Part shown: positions 1 through 12,479 of the stretch, piece by piece
How the letters are laid out: the number at the start of each line of letters is the position of its first letter
How positions within the stretch are numbered: the first letter of the stretch is position 1
Source: Bemisia tabaci
Lineage: Eukaryota > Arthropoda > Insecta > Hemiptera > Aleyrodidae
Length of the DNA stretch: 64,000 nucleotides
Assembly (NCBI RefSeq): GCF_918797505.1
Contig: NC_092793.1
Span: 6,520,366 to 6,584,365 of the forward strand
Direction: 5' to 3'
Made by a program: the position numbers and the translations under genes
Notes under the pieces: model-generated
What the model saw: the letters and a program-made list of their open reading frames with translations, nothing else
What the model was told of the DNA's origin: nothing
Databases searched by the model: none

Positions 1-349
1 AGTGCCGAGGCGCGATGGGTCCCTTCAGAACCCGATACTTGTGTTCATATTTACAGAGCAAATGTTTGAATTAGTGCTCAAATTCATGTTTTCGATGCCA
101 CATATCCAGGTTGAAAACTCTCAAGTTTGGGGTAAATATTTGCCTCGTGATTTTCTCCTGCAGACAGGACGCCGCGCCGTAGTTCGCTAACGTGAATTGC
201 TACTATTTCTACACGAGTTCTATCATTAATACACTTACCTTTAATTAGTGATGAAGGCTTTTCACAATATCGTAAAAATTCCCCGAAAACATAGTACGAT
301 TTACCCGAAAAGCGCCTTTCTCGTGATGATGTTACAACTTTAAAAAATG

Positions 350-510
350 AGGAAAATACAAACCAAAACATGCATTCCTTACCGTTTAAATTAACATACT
401 ATTTTATTGATAGTTGTTGTGCTGTTGTTGAAATGCGTAGGATTTTGAATACAACAGTATGTTAATTTAAACGATAAAAAACGCGTGTTTTGGTTTGTTT
501 TTTCCACTTT
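350..510. repeat. Foldback in left duplication copy
   Basis: Arms of about 50 nt share AAACCAAAACA and GTTTAAATTAACATACT, read forward at 352-403 and reverse-complemented at 452-508. The same structure recurs at about 4840-5000. It is probably a small MITE older than the duplication; TSDs were not resolved. Confidence 0.6.
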
Positions 511-1186
511 GAATGTAATTTCCCTTGGCTTTAAATAGAAAAATTATCTGACTTTACTGAATTTACTGGGTGGTCTGGCGAATTTGTTCGGGTCGTCACA
601 CCCTTCTCAAGAAAAATTATTCCTGCAAGATACTTCCTGCTGATTGTAGTGAGATTAATAATGAAAATTGAGGTCGAAATCTACTATACCTTTGTTCACG
701 TACTAGTAGAGACAAGCAAACAACAACTGATAACGTGCTGGACTATGGTGAATTCAACAGTAATCTGTATCCGGTTGAATTTCTCTAATTTCTGCGTCCA
801 TCCATATTTCTTTACTAATGGCTATCTGTATACATATTCGTACTTTTTTTTCTGTTACTATTTTCTTCTATTAATTTTTTTACGGTTCACAATGTTTTAT
901 TTCTTAGGCGTCACAACGAAGCTCGGATATTGCAAAGATAGAGAAAAAATATCATCCGGCGGTCTGCGCTGAACTTTATCTTTTGGTACTCAGCGTGGTC
1001 ATATTTTTCTACGTGCATGATCATACTTTGGATTAGGCGCAGTTAGAGAGTGGGATTTTCAACGGCCACTGAATAGGCTTTTTTTTAGTTGTAAATTTGT
1101 ATATTTCTCAAATTATATTGAAATAAAATTTCGATTGTGTCTCCATTACTCCCACTTCTACGAACGATTTTTACAGACTGCACGTA

Positions 1187-1630
1187 TGTCGCAGGCAAAT
1201 AGTGAAATCAGGCATTTTGTCTAATGCCTAAGCAGATCGCTAAATTTTTATTGTCTACAAAATTTTGTGAATTTATGGCGGAGAGCTCACGAGTTTCCAA
1301 TATCTGTGGAAAAATATGTCATCAAACCGACAAACTCTTTATGTATCTTCCTCCTGAATGCCTTCTCATACTTTTAAATGTTGAAATTCTAAAAATGCTA
1401 TATTCTCTGACATTCTGAAAATTTCAAGATAAGTGTATACTCAGGAGCTAAAAATCGTTTAAAATACTATTTTGTGATGTAAATTTTTACTGAGAATTTT
1501 TTCTTACGGGGTCACTTAATTATTTTGACTAAAATTAGGAAAAGAATCAGAATGTCAATCTTAGCTGGAATATTTGACTATTTGCCTACGCATTTGACAA
1601 AATGCCTGATTTTACTATTTGCCTGCGACA
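1187..1630. mobile_element. TGTCGCAGG foldback element, copy 1
   Basis: Termini TGTCGCAGGCAAATAGT and ACTATTTGCCTGCGACA flank 444 bp with no coding capacity. The flanking 4-mers are CGTA and CATA, a decayed TSD. It belongs to the same family as 5889-6332 and 17590-18029; the last shows an intact 4-bp TSD. Confidence 0.8.
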
Positions 1631-1770
1631 CATACATATTCCGAAGTATGCTTAAAAGGCAGTGATATACTTTTTTTTACCGTTGATGCGATTATGTTTT
1701 GTTTTGTTTTCATTTGCTGTCATAAATAAATTTGCTCTGGAGATCAATCAGAGGCTGAATGTGTGCAAAA

Positions 1771-1934
1771 CAGTGGCGAGGCGTGAGTGATCGATTATCG
1801 TTATTTCTCCATTTGAAGCTTTGTTAAAGAATCCATTATTAAGGTGTTCGTTGAGCACATCATGTATATCGATCTATTTCTATACGCTTAAATGGCAGAT
1901 AAATCGATGTATCGCAATGCACGCCAAGGCACTG
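1771..1934. mobile_element. hAT-type MITE in left duplication copy
   Basis: 164-bp member of the CAGTGGCG family. Flanks are GTGCAAAA and GTGCAGAA, 7 of 8 matching. Confidence 0.85.
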
Positions 1935-2178
1935 GTGCAGAAAAAGGATGCGAAAACTTTCATGGAGTGCGTGTAAGAATAAAATGTATAAATTAAAATT
2001 GATGAACGGAAAGTCTATGGTACCTATCATTTCATTCTATCAAAGTATTCATCACCGTTGACTACGGAGAGCAGAAGCAAAATATACACGCACAAACGCT
2101 CATTTCACTATTCCCTTAAAAAAGCATTTTAATCTTGATACAATAATTATTGATTCGGATGTGTCTACTCCCTATAAG

Positions 2179-2536
2179 CAGTGGCGTAACGGGCGCCCCC
2201 GCAGACCCTGCTATGCAGGGGGGCCAGGACGCCTAGGGGGCCCTCCCTCGGCCGCCGGGATTTTGTTTTTTCTCTCTCTCTCTTTTTGATGCTCAACTTT
2301 GGTTTCAAACATTTGGCCTCTACTTACAGAGATGTGGCTTCTTCCTCTGATTTTTTTTGTTAGCTCAGGGTTTTTCATACTTCTTTCGGACTGTTCCTAA
2401 CTTTTTGTTTGCTGGAGGGTCCTTGCTTTCCAATTACCACTCAGTGATTACTAGATAATTTTCTCTTTTTTGTCACTTCTTGTATTTCGATCTTTGAGGC
2501 TATGGGGGGCCTAGGGCTCCCAAGAAAGTCTAATGG
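2179..2536. mobile_element. Second hAT-like element, left end only
   Basis: Begins CAGTGGCGTAACGGGCGCC directly after CCTATAAG, the last bases shared by the two duplication copies. GGGGGGCC-rich tracts and a CT microsatellite (2266-2286) follow. No right terminus was found; it abuts the next foldback at 2537. Confidence 0.5.
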
Positions 2537-2788
2537 GGACCGCGTTAAACAGAAAGGAACCAAGCCACATCAGCTATTGCCAAATTTAATCGGGCAATTT
2601 AATTTTTACATGAAAACGGTTGTGCGGATTTTTGTACAAATTTCTATGAATTTTCTCCATAATGCAAAGTAAATGCCTTTACATTTTTAAAGGAATCCGC
2701 ACACACGTTCTCTCGTTAAAAATCAAATTCGCCCGTTAAATTTGGCAATAGCTGATGTGGCTTGGTTCCTTTCTGTTTAACGCGGTCC
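2537..2788. mobile_element. GGACCGCG foldback MITE, full length
   Basis: 252 bp with inverted termini GGACCGCGTTAAACAGAAAG / CTTTCTGTTTAACGCGGTCC. Arms extend past GCCACATCAGCTATTGCC on both sides. No ORF. Confidence 0.85.
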
Positions 2789-3101
2789 AAATGTCTGGCC
2801 ACCACAACTTGAAGTCGTCGAGTTATTCGAAGCTGTGGGCTCGATTGGTCTTCATTTTGCAATTCGGATCCTCTGTTCTTGGCTCATCCTTAAAGAATCT
2901 ATGAACCTATAGAAACTAATTGCTCACATACGTTGTATCTATAGTGATCTTAAAAATTGCCGGTCGATTGCGCACTTCCGTATCATGCCCAGTGAGAAAA
3001 AATGTTTTACCTAGGAAAAAGGTCAAAGGTGCTCGTTTTGTGGGGGGGGGGGGGTTGTTTGTTGGACGAGGACGAAAACCTTGAGGTCGAATGAAGATTC
3101 A

Positions 3102-3240
3102 CAGTGGCGTGGCGCGTTTTGCGATAATCGATTGAGCTGCCATTTAAACCCACGGGAAAGGATCGATAAACAGGGTGTTCGCAACGAACACCTTGATAAT
3201 CGATTCTTTACCATGACGGGAAAATATCGATAATCGATAA
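3102..3240. mobile_element. hAT-type MITE, right end truncated
   Basis: Starts CAGTGGCGTGGCGCG and continues through the ATCGAT arms to about 3240, where a different foldback (3241-3790) begins. Confidence 0.7.
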
Positions 3241-3790
3241 TGGACCATTAGACAAGGTACGAATTAAAGGATTCTGATACATGTTTCTTAACCAAAATTT
3301 CACGCAAAATACGATTCCCGCAACGAAAATGACTGAAACCAACTCCTAAGGAAGATATTAACGTTTTTATTTCACATTGGTCACGAAGAATTTGAACTGC
3401 CCGCTGACAAGAAACTCAAAGCTCTACGTGAGTCATATCACGCACTACAATGGTTTCAGCAAGCTTCTCAATCGAGCTATGTTCATTTCCCACCACGTGT
3501 TGTTCAAACTATGAGCAATTTGCCGTAGCTGAGCCAAAGCGTCAAGACTGAGGTCGCCAGATTTTTATATCGCAGAGACTATCATGATAATGTTTAGCGC
3601 GCGATGTGAATCACGTAGAGCATTGAGTTTTCATGAGCGGGTGGTTTCAATTCACGCATCAAGAATCATTAAATATCTTCGTAAGGAGTTAATTTCGGTC
3701 ATTTTCGTTGTGTGCATCGTGTTCTACGTGAAATTTTGGTTAGGTAACATGTATCAGGATGCTGAAATTCGTACCATGTCTAGTGGTCCA
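3241..3790. mobile_element. TGGACCATTAGACAAGG foldback element
   Basis: Left arm 3241-3360 begins TGGACCATTAGACAAGGTAC. The right arm (about 3680-3790) ends GTACCATGTCTAGTGGTCCA. It is about 550 bp with no coding capacity. Right-arm fragments of the family occur at 21890-22006 and 44600-44716. Confidence 0.75.
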
Positions 3791-4024
3791 TTGAAGCCTC
3801 GCTACTGGGATCAACCCCGAGGAATCCGAGTTTCGCATCATCCAAAAAACCTCGGATCTCCTCAAATTTACTGAAATTTCGATACATTATTGTATATACT
3901 TCGTAGATACCTAAGATACTTAAATGAAAGTTTTTACCAGGAATTTTTATCGAATTTTTTAGGGCGCTTATTTTAAGATATCGTTTGGGAAAAAATAGAA
4001 AGAAAGAAAATTAACGAACTATTT

Positions 4025-4264
4025 GTTGTCCTCTGAACGAAAAAACGTAACTCCATTCCAAAGTTACCAAATTGACTCAAACAATTAATTTTTTTTACAA
4101 AAATGTACCCCCGCAATTTGTATTCAAAATTTGTCTGATTTTCGTATGAGATCCGAGGAAATATCGGTGAAATTTTTAATTGGATTCTCCTGGTTAATAT
4201 GTAATTTGCGAAAGAAAAGTTTGCAACATTGAAATGGAACGAAGTTCCCTCGTGAGGAAAACAA
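4025..4264. mobile_element. ACGAAAGAACGTAAC foldback element, copy 1
   Basis: Inverted ends GTTGTCCTCTGAACGAAAAA... / ...CCCTCGTGAGGAAAACAAC with inner ACGTAACTCCATT and TGGAACGAAGTT. About 240 bp, no ORF of interest. Confidence 0.65.
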
Positions 4265-5467
4265 CGTATCACGGTTCAGTATGAACCACAGTTTGGTATT
4301 TCTCTTGCAATGGCTGCTACATGGAGGGGGTCGACCAAACTTCGAAGTAATCTGCAGCTAAATTTAGCCCACTCGACTTTATCTAGAGCAATACGACACC
4401 TCATGTCTGTAGATAAAAAACTGATGAACCTGAAAGCAGAGCACTTTCGAACTTTGAGATCCCAGAGCTTTGAGATCTTCGGCGCTATGAGTGCCGAGGC
4501 GCGATGGGTCCCTTCAGAGCCCGATACTTGTGTTCATATTTACAGAGCAAATGTTTGAATTAGTGCTCAAATTCATGTTTTCGATGCCACATATCCAGGT
4601 TGAAAACTCTCAAGTTTGGGGTAAATATTTGCCTCGTGATTTTCTTCTGCAGACAGGACGCCGCGCCGTAGTTCGCTAACGTGAATTGCTACTATTTCTA
4701 CACGAGTTCTATCATTAATACACTTACCTTTAATTAGTGATGAAGGCTTTTCACAATATCTTAAAAATTCCCCGAAAGCATAGTACGATTTACCTGAAAA
4801 GTGCCTTTCTCGTGATGATGTTACAACTTTAAAAAACGAGGAAAATACAAACCAAAACATGCATTCCTTACCGTTTAAATTAACATACTATTTTATTGAT
4901 AGTTGTTGTGCTGTTGTTGAAATGCATAGGATTTTGAATACAACAGTATGTTAATTTAAACGATAAAAAACGCGTGTTTTGGTTTGTTTTTTATACTTTG
5001 AATGTAATTTCCCTTGGCTTTAAATAGAAAAATCATCTGACTTTACTGAATTTACTGGGTGGTCTGGCGAATTTGTTCGGGTCGACACACCCTTCTCAAG
5101 AAAAATTATTCCTGCAAGATACTTCCTGCTGATTGTAGTGAGATTAATAATGAAAATTGAGGTCGAAATCTACTATACCTTTGTTCACGTACTAGAAGAG
5201 ACAAGCAAACAACAACTGATAACGTGCTGGACCATGGTGAATTCAACAGTAATCTGTATCCGGTTGAATTTCTCTAATTTCTGCGTCCATCCATATTTCT
5301 TTACTTATGGCTGTCTGTATACATATTCGTACTTTTTTTTCTGTTACTATTTTCTTCTATTAATTTTTTTACGGTTCACAATGTTTTATTTCTTAGGCGT
5401 CACAACCAAGGTCGGATATTGCAAAGATAGAGAAAAAATATCATCCGGCGGTCTGCGCTGAACTTTA

Positions 5468-5678
5468 CACCAAAAAAAAAGTGAAGTTGATTTAACCTTC
5501 TTGATGTAAAAAAAGTGTGCGAAAACTCACAAAATGCTAAATTACCCGCTACGGCAGTTAGTTTTACATCTTGACATTGCTAAAATTACTGCTGTAGGAG
5601 TTAATTCAGCATTTTGTAAGTTCTCGCACATTTTTTTTACATCCAGAATGTTAAATCAACTTCACTTTTTTTTCAGTG
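5468..5678. mobile_element. CAC...GTG MITE, present only in the right duplication copy
   Basis: Termini CACCAAAAAAAAAGTGAAG / CTTCACTTTTTTTTCAGTG. The left duplication copy (TTTATCTTTT near 976) acts as an empty site. A TA is duplicated, with one extra A. Confidence 0.88.
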
Positions 5679-5888
5679 ATATCTTTTGGTACTCAGCGTG
5701 GTCATATTTTTCTACGTGCATGATCATACTTTGGATTAGGCGCAGTTAGAGAGTGGGATTTTTAGCGGCCACTGAATAGGCTTTTTTTTAGTTGTAAATT
5801 TGTATTTTCTCAAATTATATTGAAATACAATTTCGACTGTGTCTCCATTACTCTCATTTCTACGAACGATTTTTACAGACTGCACGTA

Positions 5889-6332
5889 TGTCGCAGGCAA
5901 ATAGTGAAATCAGGCATTTTGTCTAATGCCTAAGCAGATCGCTAAATTTTTATTGTCTACAAAATTTTGTGAATTTATGGCGGAGAGCTCACGAGTTTCC
6001 AATATCTGTGGAAAAATATCTCATCAAACCGACAAACTCTCTATGTATCTTCCTCTTGAATGCCTTCTCATACTTTTAAATGTTGACTTTCTAAAAATGC
6101 TATATTCTCTGACATGCTGAAAATTTCAAGATAAGTGTATACTCAGGAGCTAAAAATCGTTTAAAATACTATTTTGTGATGCAAATTTTTACTGAGAATT
6201 TTTTCTTACGGGGTCAATTAATTATTTTGTCTAAAATTAGGAAAAGAATCAGAATTTCAATCTTAGCTAGAATATTTGACTATTTGCCTAGGCATTTGAC
6301 AAAATGCCTGATTTTACTATTTGCCTGCGACA
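5889..6332. mobile_element. TGTCGCAGG foldback element, copy 2
   Basis: This is the duplicate of the 1187-1630 copy inside the right duplication copy, also 444 bp, with the same inverted termini and no ORF of interest. Confidence 0.8.
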
Positions 6333-6471
6333 CATTCATATCCCAAAGTATGCTTAAAAGGCAGTGATATACTTTTTTTACCGTTGATGCGATTATGTTT
6401 TGTTTTGTTTTCATTTGCTGTCATAAATAAATTTGCTCTGGAGATCAATCAGAGGCTGAATGTGTGCAAAA

Positions 6472-6626
6472 CAGTGGCGAGGCGTGAGTGATCGATTATC
6501 GTTATTTCTCCATTTGAAGCTTTGTTAAAGAATCCATTATTAAGGTGTTCGTTGAGCACATCATGTATATCGATCTATTTCTATACGCTCAAATGACAGA
6601 TAAACCGATGTATCGCAATGCACGCC
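6472..6626. mobile_element. hAT-type MITE in right duplication copy, right tip deleted
   Basis: Orthologous to 1771-1934 but lacking about 12 bp covering the terminal CACTG and part of the TSD. It would therefore be immobile. Confidence 0.8.
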
Positions 6627-6871
6627 AGAAAAAGGATGTGAAAACTTTCATAGAGTGCGTGTAAAAATAAAATGTATAAATTAAAATTGATGAACGGAAA
6701 GTCTATGGTACCTATCATTTCATTCTATCAAAGTATTTATCACCGTTGACTACGGAGAGCTGAAGCAAAATATACACGCACAAACGCTCATTTCACTATT
6801 CCCTTAACAAAACATTTTAATCTTGATACATTACAATAATTATTGATTCAGATGTGTCTACTCCCTATAAG

Positions 6872-8798
6872 AGAGAACTAATTGGCAAAAAGTTACCGAT
6901 AGAGAATGGTTGTGTGAGCAGGGATAAATAAAGCTCAATTGATTCTCTTCCCTTGCCCTCATGTAGAGAATGCTTCTTTCCAGCAAAATCATATTTCTAG
7001 TTTTTGCTGCAAAATCGTTGAAAAATCTTGAAAATTTGAAAAAATTGAAACACAATCAAAGTTTTATAAATTATAATAGATTTTATTTAAAAAAAGTAAA
7101 ACATAAAATATGAGAGTGCAAGAAAGGAATGCATTTGACACTAAATTATATTTTAAAATATGATATAGATATTTACAAATACATTATAAACTGTATCATA
7201 TACAGGAACAATATTGATGTGTAAATTATATTTATAGTTACGCAAAATATTATCCCAAATAACAATACTCATGTTTAATTTTTCTTCCTTTTTACAAAAT
7301 TATATTTCACTATCTATAAGGAGTATAGAATACATAATTTACAATGAGATTTTCGAAATAAATTTACACAGTTTCAACGATGAATATGTACAAAAAAGTC
7401 AGTTGCATGGATTTTTAACCTTATATTTACACGAATTTGTATTTTCCGATTTATATACGTTACTGTATTTACACGAATCAATTCTTGGAATAAATTGTTA
7501 TTTACAGTTAATAAAGATCTATTTGTAGTTTTGCCATCGATAAATTCGGAATGATATTAAATTTATATTGATGTGGTCAATGGGCGTGAAATCACCTTCA
7601 GTGGTGATGAAAAAAAACAGACCTCCTTTTGTTCATGTTTTGCTACATTCCCCCTTAATCAAGACCAGAATCAAATATGATGAGAGGGAGGAAAATGTGG
7701 TTGGGATGAGAGATTTGTCCCTTTACTTCCTATAACGAGCAAAAAAATTTTATTTATATTAATTCTTCCACTCTTTAAGAAATATGAAAAAAGATAGCAT
7801 TCCAAAATTCATTTAAATTTTGTTTAATATCAAATTTACTTCATCCCAAATTTATTTCAAGCAGCAACAACCTCACAATAATGTAGCATCATGCATCAGT
7901 GTAATTACAATTCTAATGAGACACAGCATACATTCTTAGCGCCCAAGTAATGTGATTTTACCGAAAAATTCTCTAGTTTTAAAAGCGACAATTTTAAATT
8001 TTTCAGGAAAAATGAAATTGAATCAAAAGAGGTTGAAGTATAAAAACAATTAAAGAACTAACAAGAAGACGATGCGATTGGAAAATGTCATATTTTAATT
8101 TCTGAGTATCGTGCGTCAAGATTCGTCGTTTTTCTTTTGTAAACTGAAATAAAATCACAAAAATAGCCTCATTCAGATACATCCATAAACATGCGACGCA
8201 TATCACAAAGCACAACAGCTTGAGGAGATGTAAATTCAGGACTTAAAAATGCGAGAACATGTTATTTGTAAGATTTCAACCATCATCTGCGGATTTTTTT
8301 ATATTTTTTTTTAAACAAAAAAAAAAAAAACAAATTTTGACCGCTATTAGGGGGAGGGGTGCATTATTTTTTCAAACAGCTCACTTCTCTAAAGTTTCAG
8401 TGATGAAATACATAAATTAAAATACCTTTAGGCGAAAATAAAAATGTCATGCATATTTAAAATTGCTTCCCTTCTGATTCCCTTCTCTGAAACATTAGAG
8501 CTCTGATGGGAAAGAGGTAGGGCTTGGATTTTTTCCCCCTTTTTTTATTTGCACGCTTTGATCAGCAATTTACGTAGGAGAGATTGACGCGCGTGATCGG
8601 AGAGGAGGGGCAAACTAGTTCCGCGCAATGGCTGCATGGTTCCCCCACCGCATGTGAGCAAAACTAGTCAAAATTAAAGTTGGCAGCTGTTGTAGGTCCC
8701 TGCTTGGATGTTTCTGGGCGGTGCAACTTGCGTTATAGATTGCTCGAATGCGCGATGTATCTAAGCCTGATTCTCCAGCTATTTGTGCTCGATACATT
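6872..8798. other. AT-rich non-coding stretch
   Basis: No gene, no clear inverted-repeat element. T/A-rich with poly(A) runs near 8318-8332. ORFs here are under 90 codons and lack domains. Confidence 0.6.
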
Positions 8799-9052
8799 CT
8801 GCCGTGCTAAGGAAGAACGCCGTGTGAGCATTCGAGAGTTGCCAAATTTCCTTCGATAAAATTTTTTATTTTTTGGGGAAGTTATGAATATTTTGCCTTC
8901 AAATTTTCAGAAAATTTAGGTGAAATTGCGACCAAAATTATCTGAAAAAATAAGAGAAAAATATTCACAAGTTTACCACGAAATTCGTGTTTTTTCAAAG
9001 GAAATTTCGCAACGCCTGAAGATTCATACGGTGTTTTTCCTTAGCAAGGCAG
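8799..9052. mobile_element. CTGCCG foldback MITE, TSD CATT
   Basis: 254 bp with ends CTGCCGTGCTAAGGAAGAAC / CCTTAGCAAGGCAG. CATT occurs immediately on each side (8795-8798, 9053-9056). No ORF. Member of the family described under findings. Confidence 0.9.
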
Positions 9053-9189
9053 CATTGCCGAGGACGAGGAAAAAGTAAATTACAACCGTATATAAATGAT
9101 TTGAAAATGGAGATGTTCTCACCTCACTTGCCTCAAGTTTGAAAATGGCCTCATCCTTACTTGAATCTAACGTCCAGAATAAAATATAC

Positions 9190-9453
9190 CACATCGACTG
9201 TGAAACTAACAGACCACGTATTACATCTGCGCAGCTTAAAAATCTCCACTCCTATTTTATTATTTTGGAGGGGAATAAACCATTATCATTTCTTGAAATT
9301 TTCACAGAGTTTTCTTCGCATAGAGAGGGGCAAACACGGAAATTTTCAAGTGTTGACGATGAGTAGTTTTCCATCTAAAAAATAAAGTATGAAAAGAAGT
9401 CTATACAACGTCGCAAATTGAAATACATGGTCCGGTAGGTTCACCGTCAACAT
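9190..9453. mobile_element. CATCGACGGTGAAA foldback, copy 1
   Basis: Left CATCGACTGTGAAACTAAC, right GGTTCACCGTCAACAT, with internal ACGTATTACATC / ACGTCGCAAATTG. About 264 bp. Confidence 0.65.
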
Positions 9454-10479
9454 AAAACTGGGTTAGATCAAATTTACAAGAAATCTAGCGAAATTTGACA
9501 TCTAATAAAAATAGAACGGCTCAATCCTTAGTGCCTGAAACGCAAACAATTTATACCGAATAACATTTGCGTTTAATCGAAACGAAGTGAAATATTTTAG
9601 CATTTTGTCGCGCTGAACTTTAAAGAACTGTAATCATTCTCAGGAAATGTTGGTATGATGTCATATTGATGATTCATGTCTGATTACGAAAAGTTTACTT
9701 TAGAATCGGAGAAGGGAGAACAAATACATAAAATGTGTATGTTTCAGAGGTAATTGAATTCAAAGAATATAAAATAGGGGTTTTCCTTTTTGAAATAATC
9801 ATAAAAGCATAAATGAATCAAAACAAAATAAATCCTGCAATATGACAACGTGACGCCGTCAAGTTTTGACATCTTCATGATGTCCTCGCTGTACAATGTA
9901 CACGAGTGAATTTAAATATTCATGATTCAATGTGTGAATCGAATCAGAAAACAGGCTTAAATGAGGGCTAGATTGCCCCTTTTTCCAAAGCTAATCCTCT
10001 GACGAATGGGGGCATTTGAAAGGCCCGAATACCAGTCATAAAATCACCTCTGGGATGCACCCTAGATTTAGGTGTTGAATACAATCATCCTCAGTATTTA
10101 CCATCAAACTGGTGGGGATCCTTTGCGGTAAAAAAAATGATAAAACCGTAAAGAGATATGATCACTCAAGAATATTACCTCTTGGTTATATTTTTAATAC
10201 GATGTAGGTACAATAAGTTTCAAGCAATGAGTAAACATAATCTTGCGGGTGAATTCATTGGGACAGAGGTAGTCCTCACACTGAAGTAACTTTTCTCAAA
10301 GAGTACGTGTGCTCAGATGAGTGAACATAAACAGATGGTCTATAATAGGTGAAAAAAGCCTCTTTTGTTCATTTATACTGAAACAATTTCTGAGAAAACA
10401 AATTTACTGTTGATCAAAAAGATGTTTTTTCATCCGGCGTAAATAGCAGTATAGATCTTGTGGCATAGTGAGGACTATT

Positions 10480-10711
10480 GAGAGGCTTGGAGGACAAGGC
10501 GCGTAAGTGCGGTTTTTGAAAAAATTGAGATATTAGTGATATCAACTGAAACTCTTCGGTAATATACTCTGCAAACAATTCAACACTTAACAGTTTTTCA
10601 GCATAAACGAGTTAGTTTCAACTCTCCGCCACAAAGCTCCATGTATTTTTAAATCCGTACCGCTTGGAAAAGCAAAAACTACACTTATGTGCCTTGTCTT
10701 CCAAGCCCCTC
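10480..10711. mobile_element. GAGAGGCTTGG element, second copy
   Basis: 232 bp. Ends GAGAGGCTTGGAGGACAAGG / CCTTGTCTTCCAAGCCCCTC. Flanks TATT and AATT suggest a decayed 4-bp TSD. Confidence 0.78.
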
Positions 10712-12299
10712 AATTTATTTACAACTTCGTTCTTGATTCCATTGATCTTTCGTTCAATCTACGTACAGATCTATACATGAATAGTTTTGAAACGCCTGCG
10801 TCTCTTTTATTATTATGAGGCAAAATTTGAACTGTGATTATTGATGTATTTAATTTTTTGCGGACCTATTTATTGCTAACAATACTTCAATTTTTGTTTT
10901 AAAATTCACATAATAATAGAAAATTCCTAAGAAATACACAGTAATATTGCCTTGAGGTCGTATTGCACTTTAGAGTTTCAGAGAGTATATTCATCTTTGT
11001 ATTATCTTTTTCGCAATTTGTATCCTTTAAACTTATGAGATTTTTAAAGTTAACACGCAATAATCAAGTTATGGGAGGTCGCATAAACTTTCAGAAGATG
11101 AAATTAATGTTTAAACTTTTTAAGGTAGATTTCAAGAGCAGGATCCTGATTTTGGAAGAATCGTGCATTTTTGTAACGCAGTAATTTTCCTGGTGAACGG
11201 TTTATCTGTATCTAGATCTTTATGTGACAAGAGAAAGAGAGGCAACTTTGAAACATTATGAGAGCGGAAATAAAAACACAATCCACTGCAAGCATTCAAA
11301 AATTTCATCTAAATTTTTTTGCCGGTGCGTGATGTACCCGTTAATTTTCAGGAGTGATTTTTACTGAATTGCGGTGGAAACCCGAAAAATATACTCTGAA
11401 ACTTTTGTGGAGGCTCCTCAGTTTATTGAAAGGGTGATACAATTTTGAAAACATGCAACAGCGTTGATTCAATGCATTAGATTTAAATTTAAAAAAAAAA
11501 TACATTTTCAAACGTAAAACTTAGGAAGCTTTTCTTGAATTATTTTCTATTAAAATGCTGATTGATTTACTGAACTGCAGGAATAAAACGCTAACAGCAC
11601 CATATTTTAGATGAAGATCGATAATACGACCCAATCCTCCTTGAATAAAAGCGGTTTTCATGGAATTGTTTGGTGGCAGGGCAGGCTTTAGACAATACTC
11701 ACTGCGACAGGCAAAGTGACAACGATGAAGGCTTGAACCCGCAAGTTGCGTTGCACAAGTTGTCACCTCATTACGCCAGGAACACACTTCAGACCTGTGA
11801 CAGAAAAAGAGAGTACGGATTAGCGAAATAAGGCACTATCGCTTGAAAGCAAAATAGCTAAGCCCACTTGGATTTCAATTTTTTGGGCCCAATAATACAT
11901 CAAAGAAACGGGCATGAACGCGTATCAAAGAGCCTCATCGCAAGAATGCTTGTAAAGTCCGCGGTGAGCAAATTATTAGTGAGGCATTCTTAGCATAAAG
12001 TTAAAACTTGTTTACCGTAATCTGAACTGCCAGGAACTACTTGACATCAGAATTTAATGCAAAAATTGCCGAGGTTTCCCACAATGTCACGCACAGATTT
12101 CTCACTGCCACATTTTATGTAGTATGTTTCCCAGTATTCTGATATTTTCTGATACTTTCCTAATATTTTTAACACTCAAGCGTGGATTTCTTCGAACTTT
12201 AAGTTACGGGGAAAAAACCGAAGTTCCCCTCATGATTTTATATAGCTGTGTACTTTTCCCTGAAGATGAATAGCACAGAAAACCGAAAGTATCGCTCAA
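10712..12299. other. Non-coding stretch
   Basis: No gene or recognised repeat. The 88-codon minus frame at 11521-11787 has no known motif. Confidence 0.5.
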
Positions 12300-12307
12300 G
12301 CCCCTAT

Positions 12308-12471
12308 CAGTGGCGTGGCGTGAATGATCGACTATCCATATTTATCCATTTGAAGCTATGGTGAAGAATCGATCATTAAGGTGTTCGTTGCGAACACCCT
12401 GATAATCGATCCTTTTCCATAGGTTTAAATGGCAGATCAATCGATATATCGCAAAGCACGCCACGCCACCG
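12308..12471. mobile_element. hAT-type MITE, intact 164 bp
   Basis: Begins CAGTGGCGTGGCGTG and ends CACGCCACGCCACCG, with ATCGAT-rich arms. It is bounded by a perfect 8-bp TSD, GCCCCTAT (12300-12307 and 12472-12479). Confidence 0.92.
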
Positions 12472-12479
12472 GCCCCTAT

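Larger units (their letters stand above)
1..2178. repeat. Direct duplication, left copy (cut by window start)
   Basis: Bases 1-2178 match 4490-6871 almost base for base, at an offset of 4489 that grows after indels. Both copies end in the same CCTATAAG. The true left edge lies outside the window. The copy contains an AT-rich foldback (350-510), a 444-bp TGTCGCAGG foldback and a 164-bp hAT MITE. None of its short ORFs resembles a known protein. Confidence 0.9.
4490..6871. repeat. Direct duplication, right copy
   Basis: Near-identical to 1-2178. The main difference is a 214-bp insertion (5468-5681, a MITE plus short duplication) absent from the left copy. A second difference is a roughly 12-bp deletion removing the right tip of the hAT MITE near 6626. 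These date the MITE insertion after the duplication, or mark a loss from the left copy. Confidence 0.9.

Noticed and set aside
649..972. 107-codon ORF conserved in both duplication copies (also 5138-5461)
   Set aside because: Conservation is explained by recent duplication of the whole region. The hydrophobic Phe/Tyr-rich product matches T-rich DNA; no start context or domain supports it.
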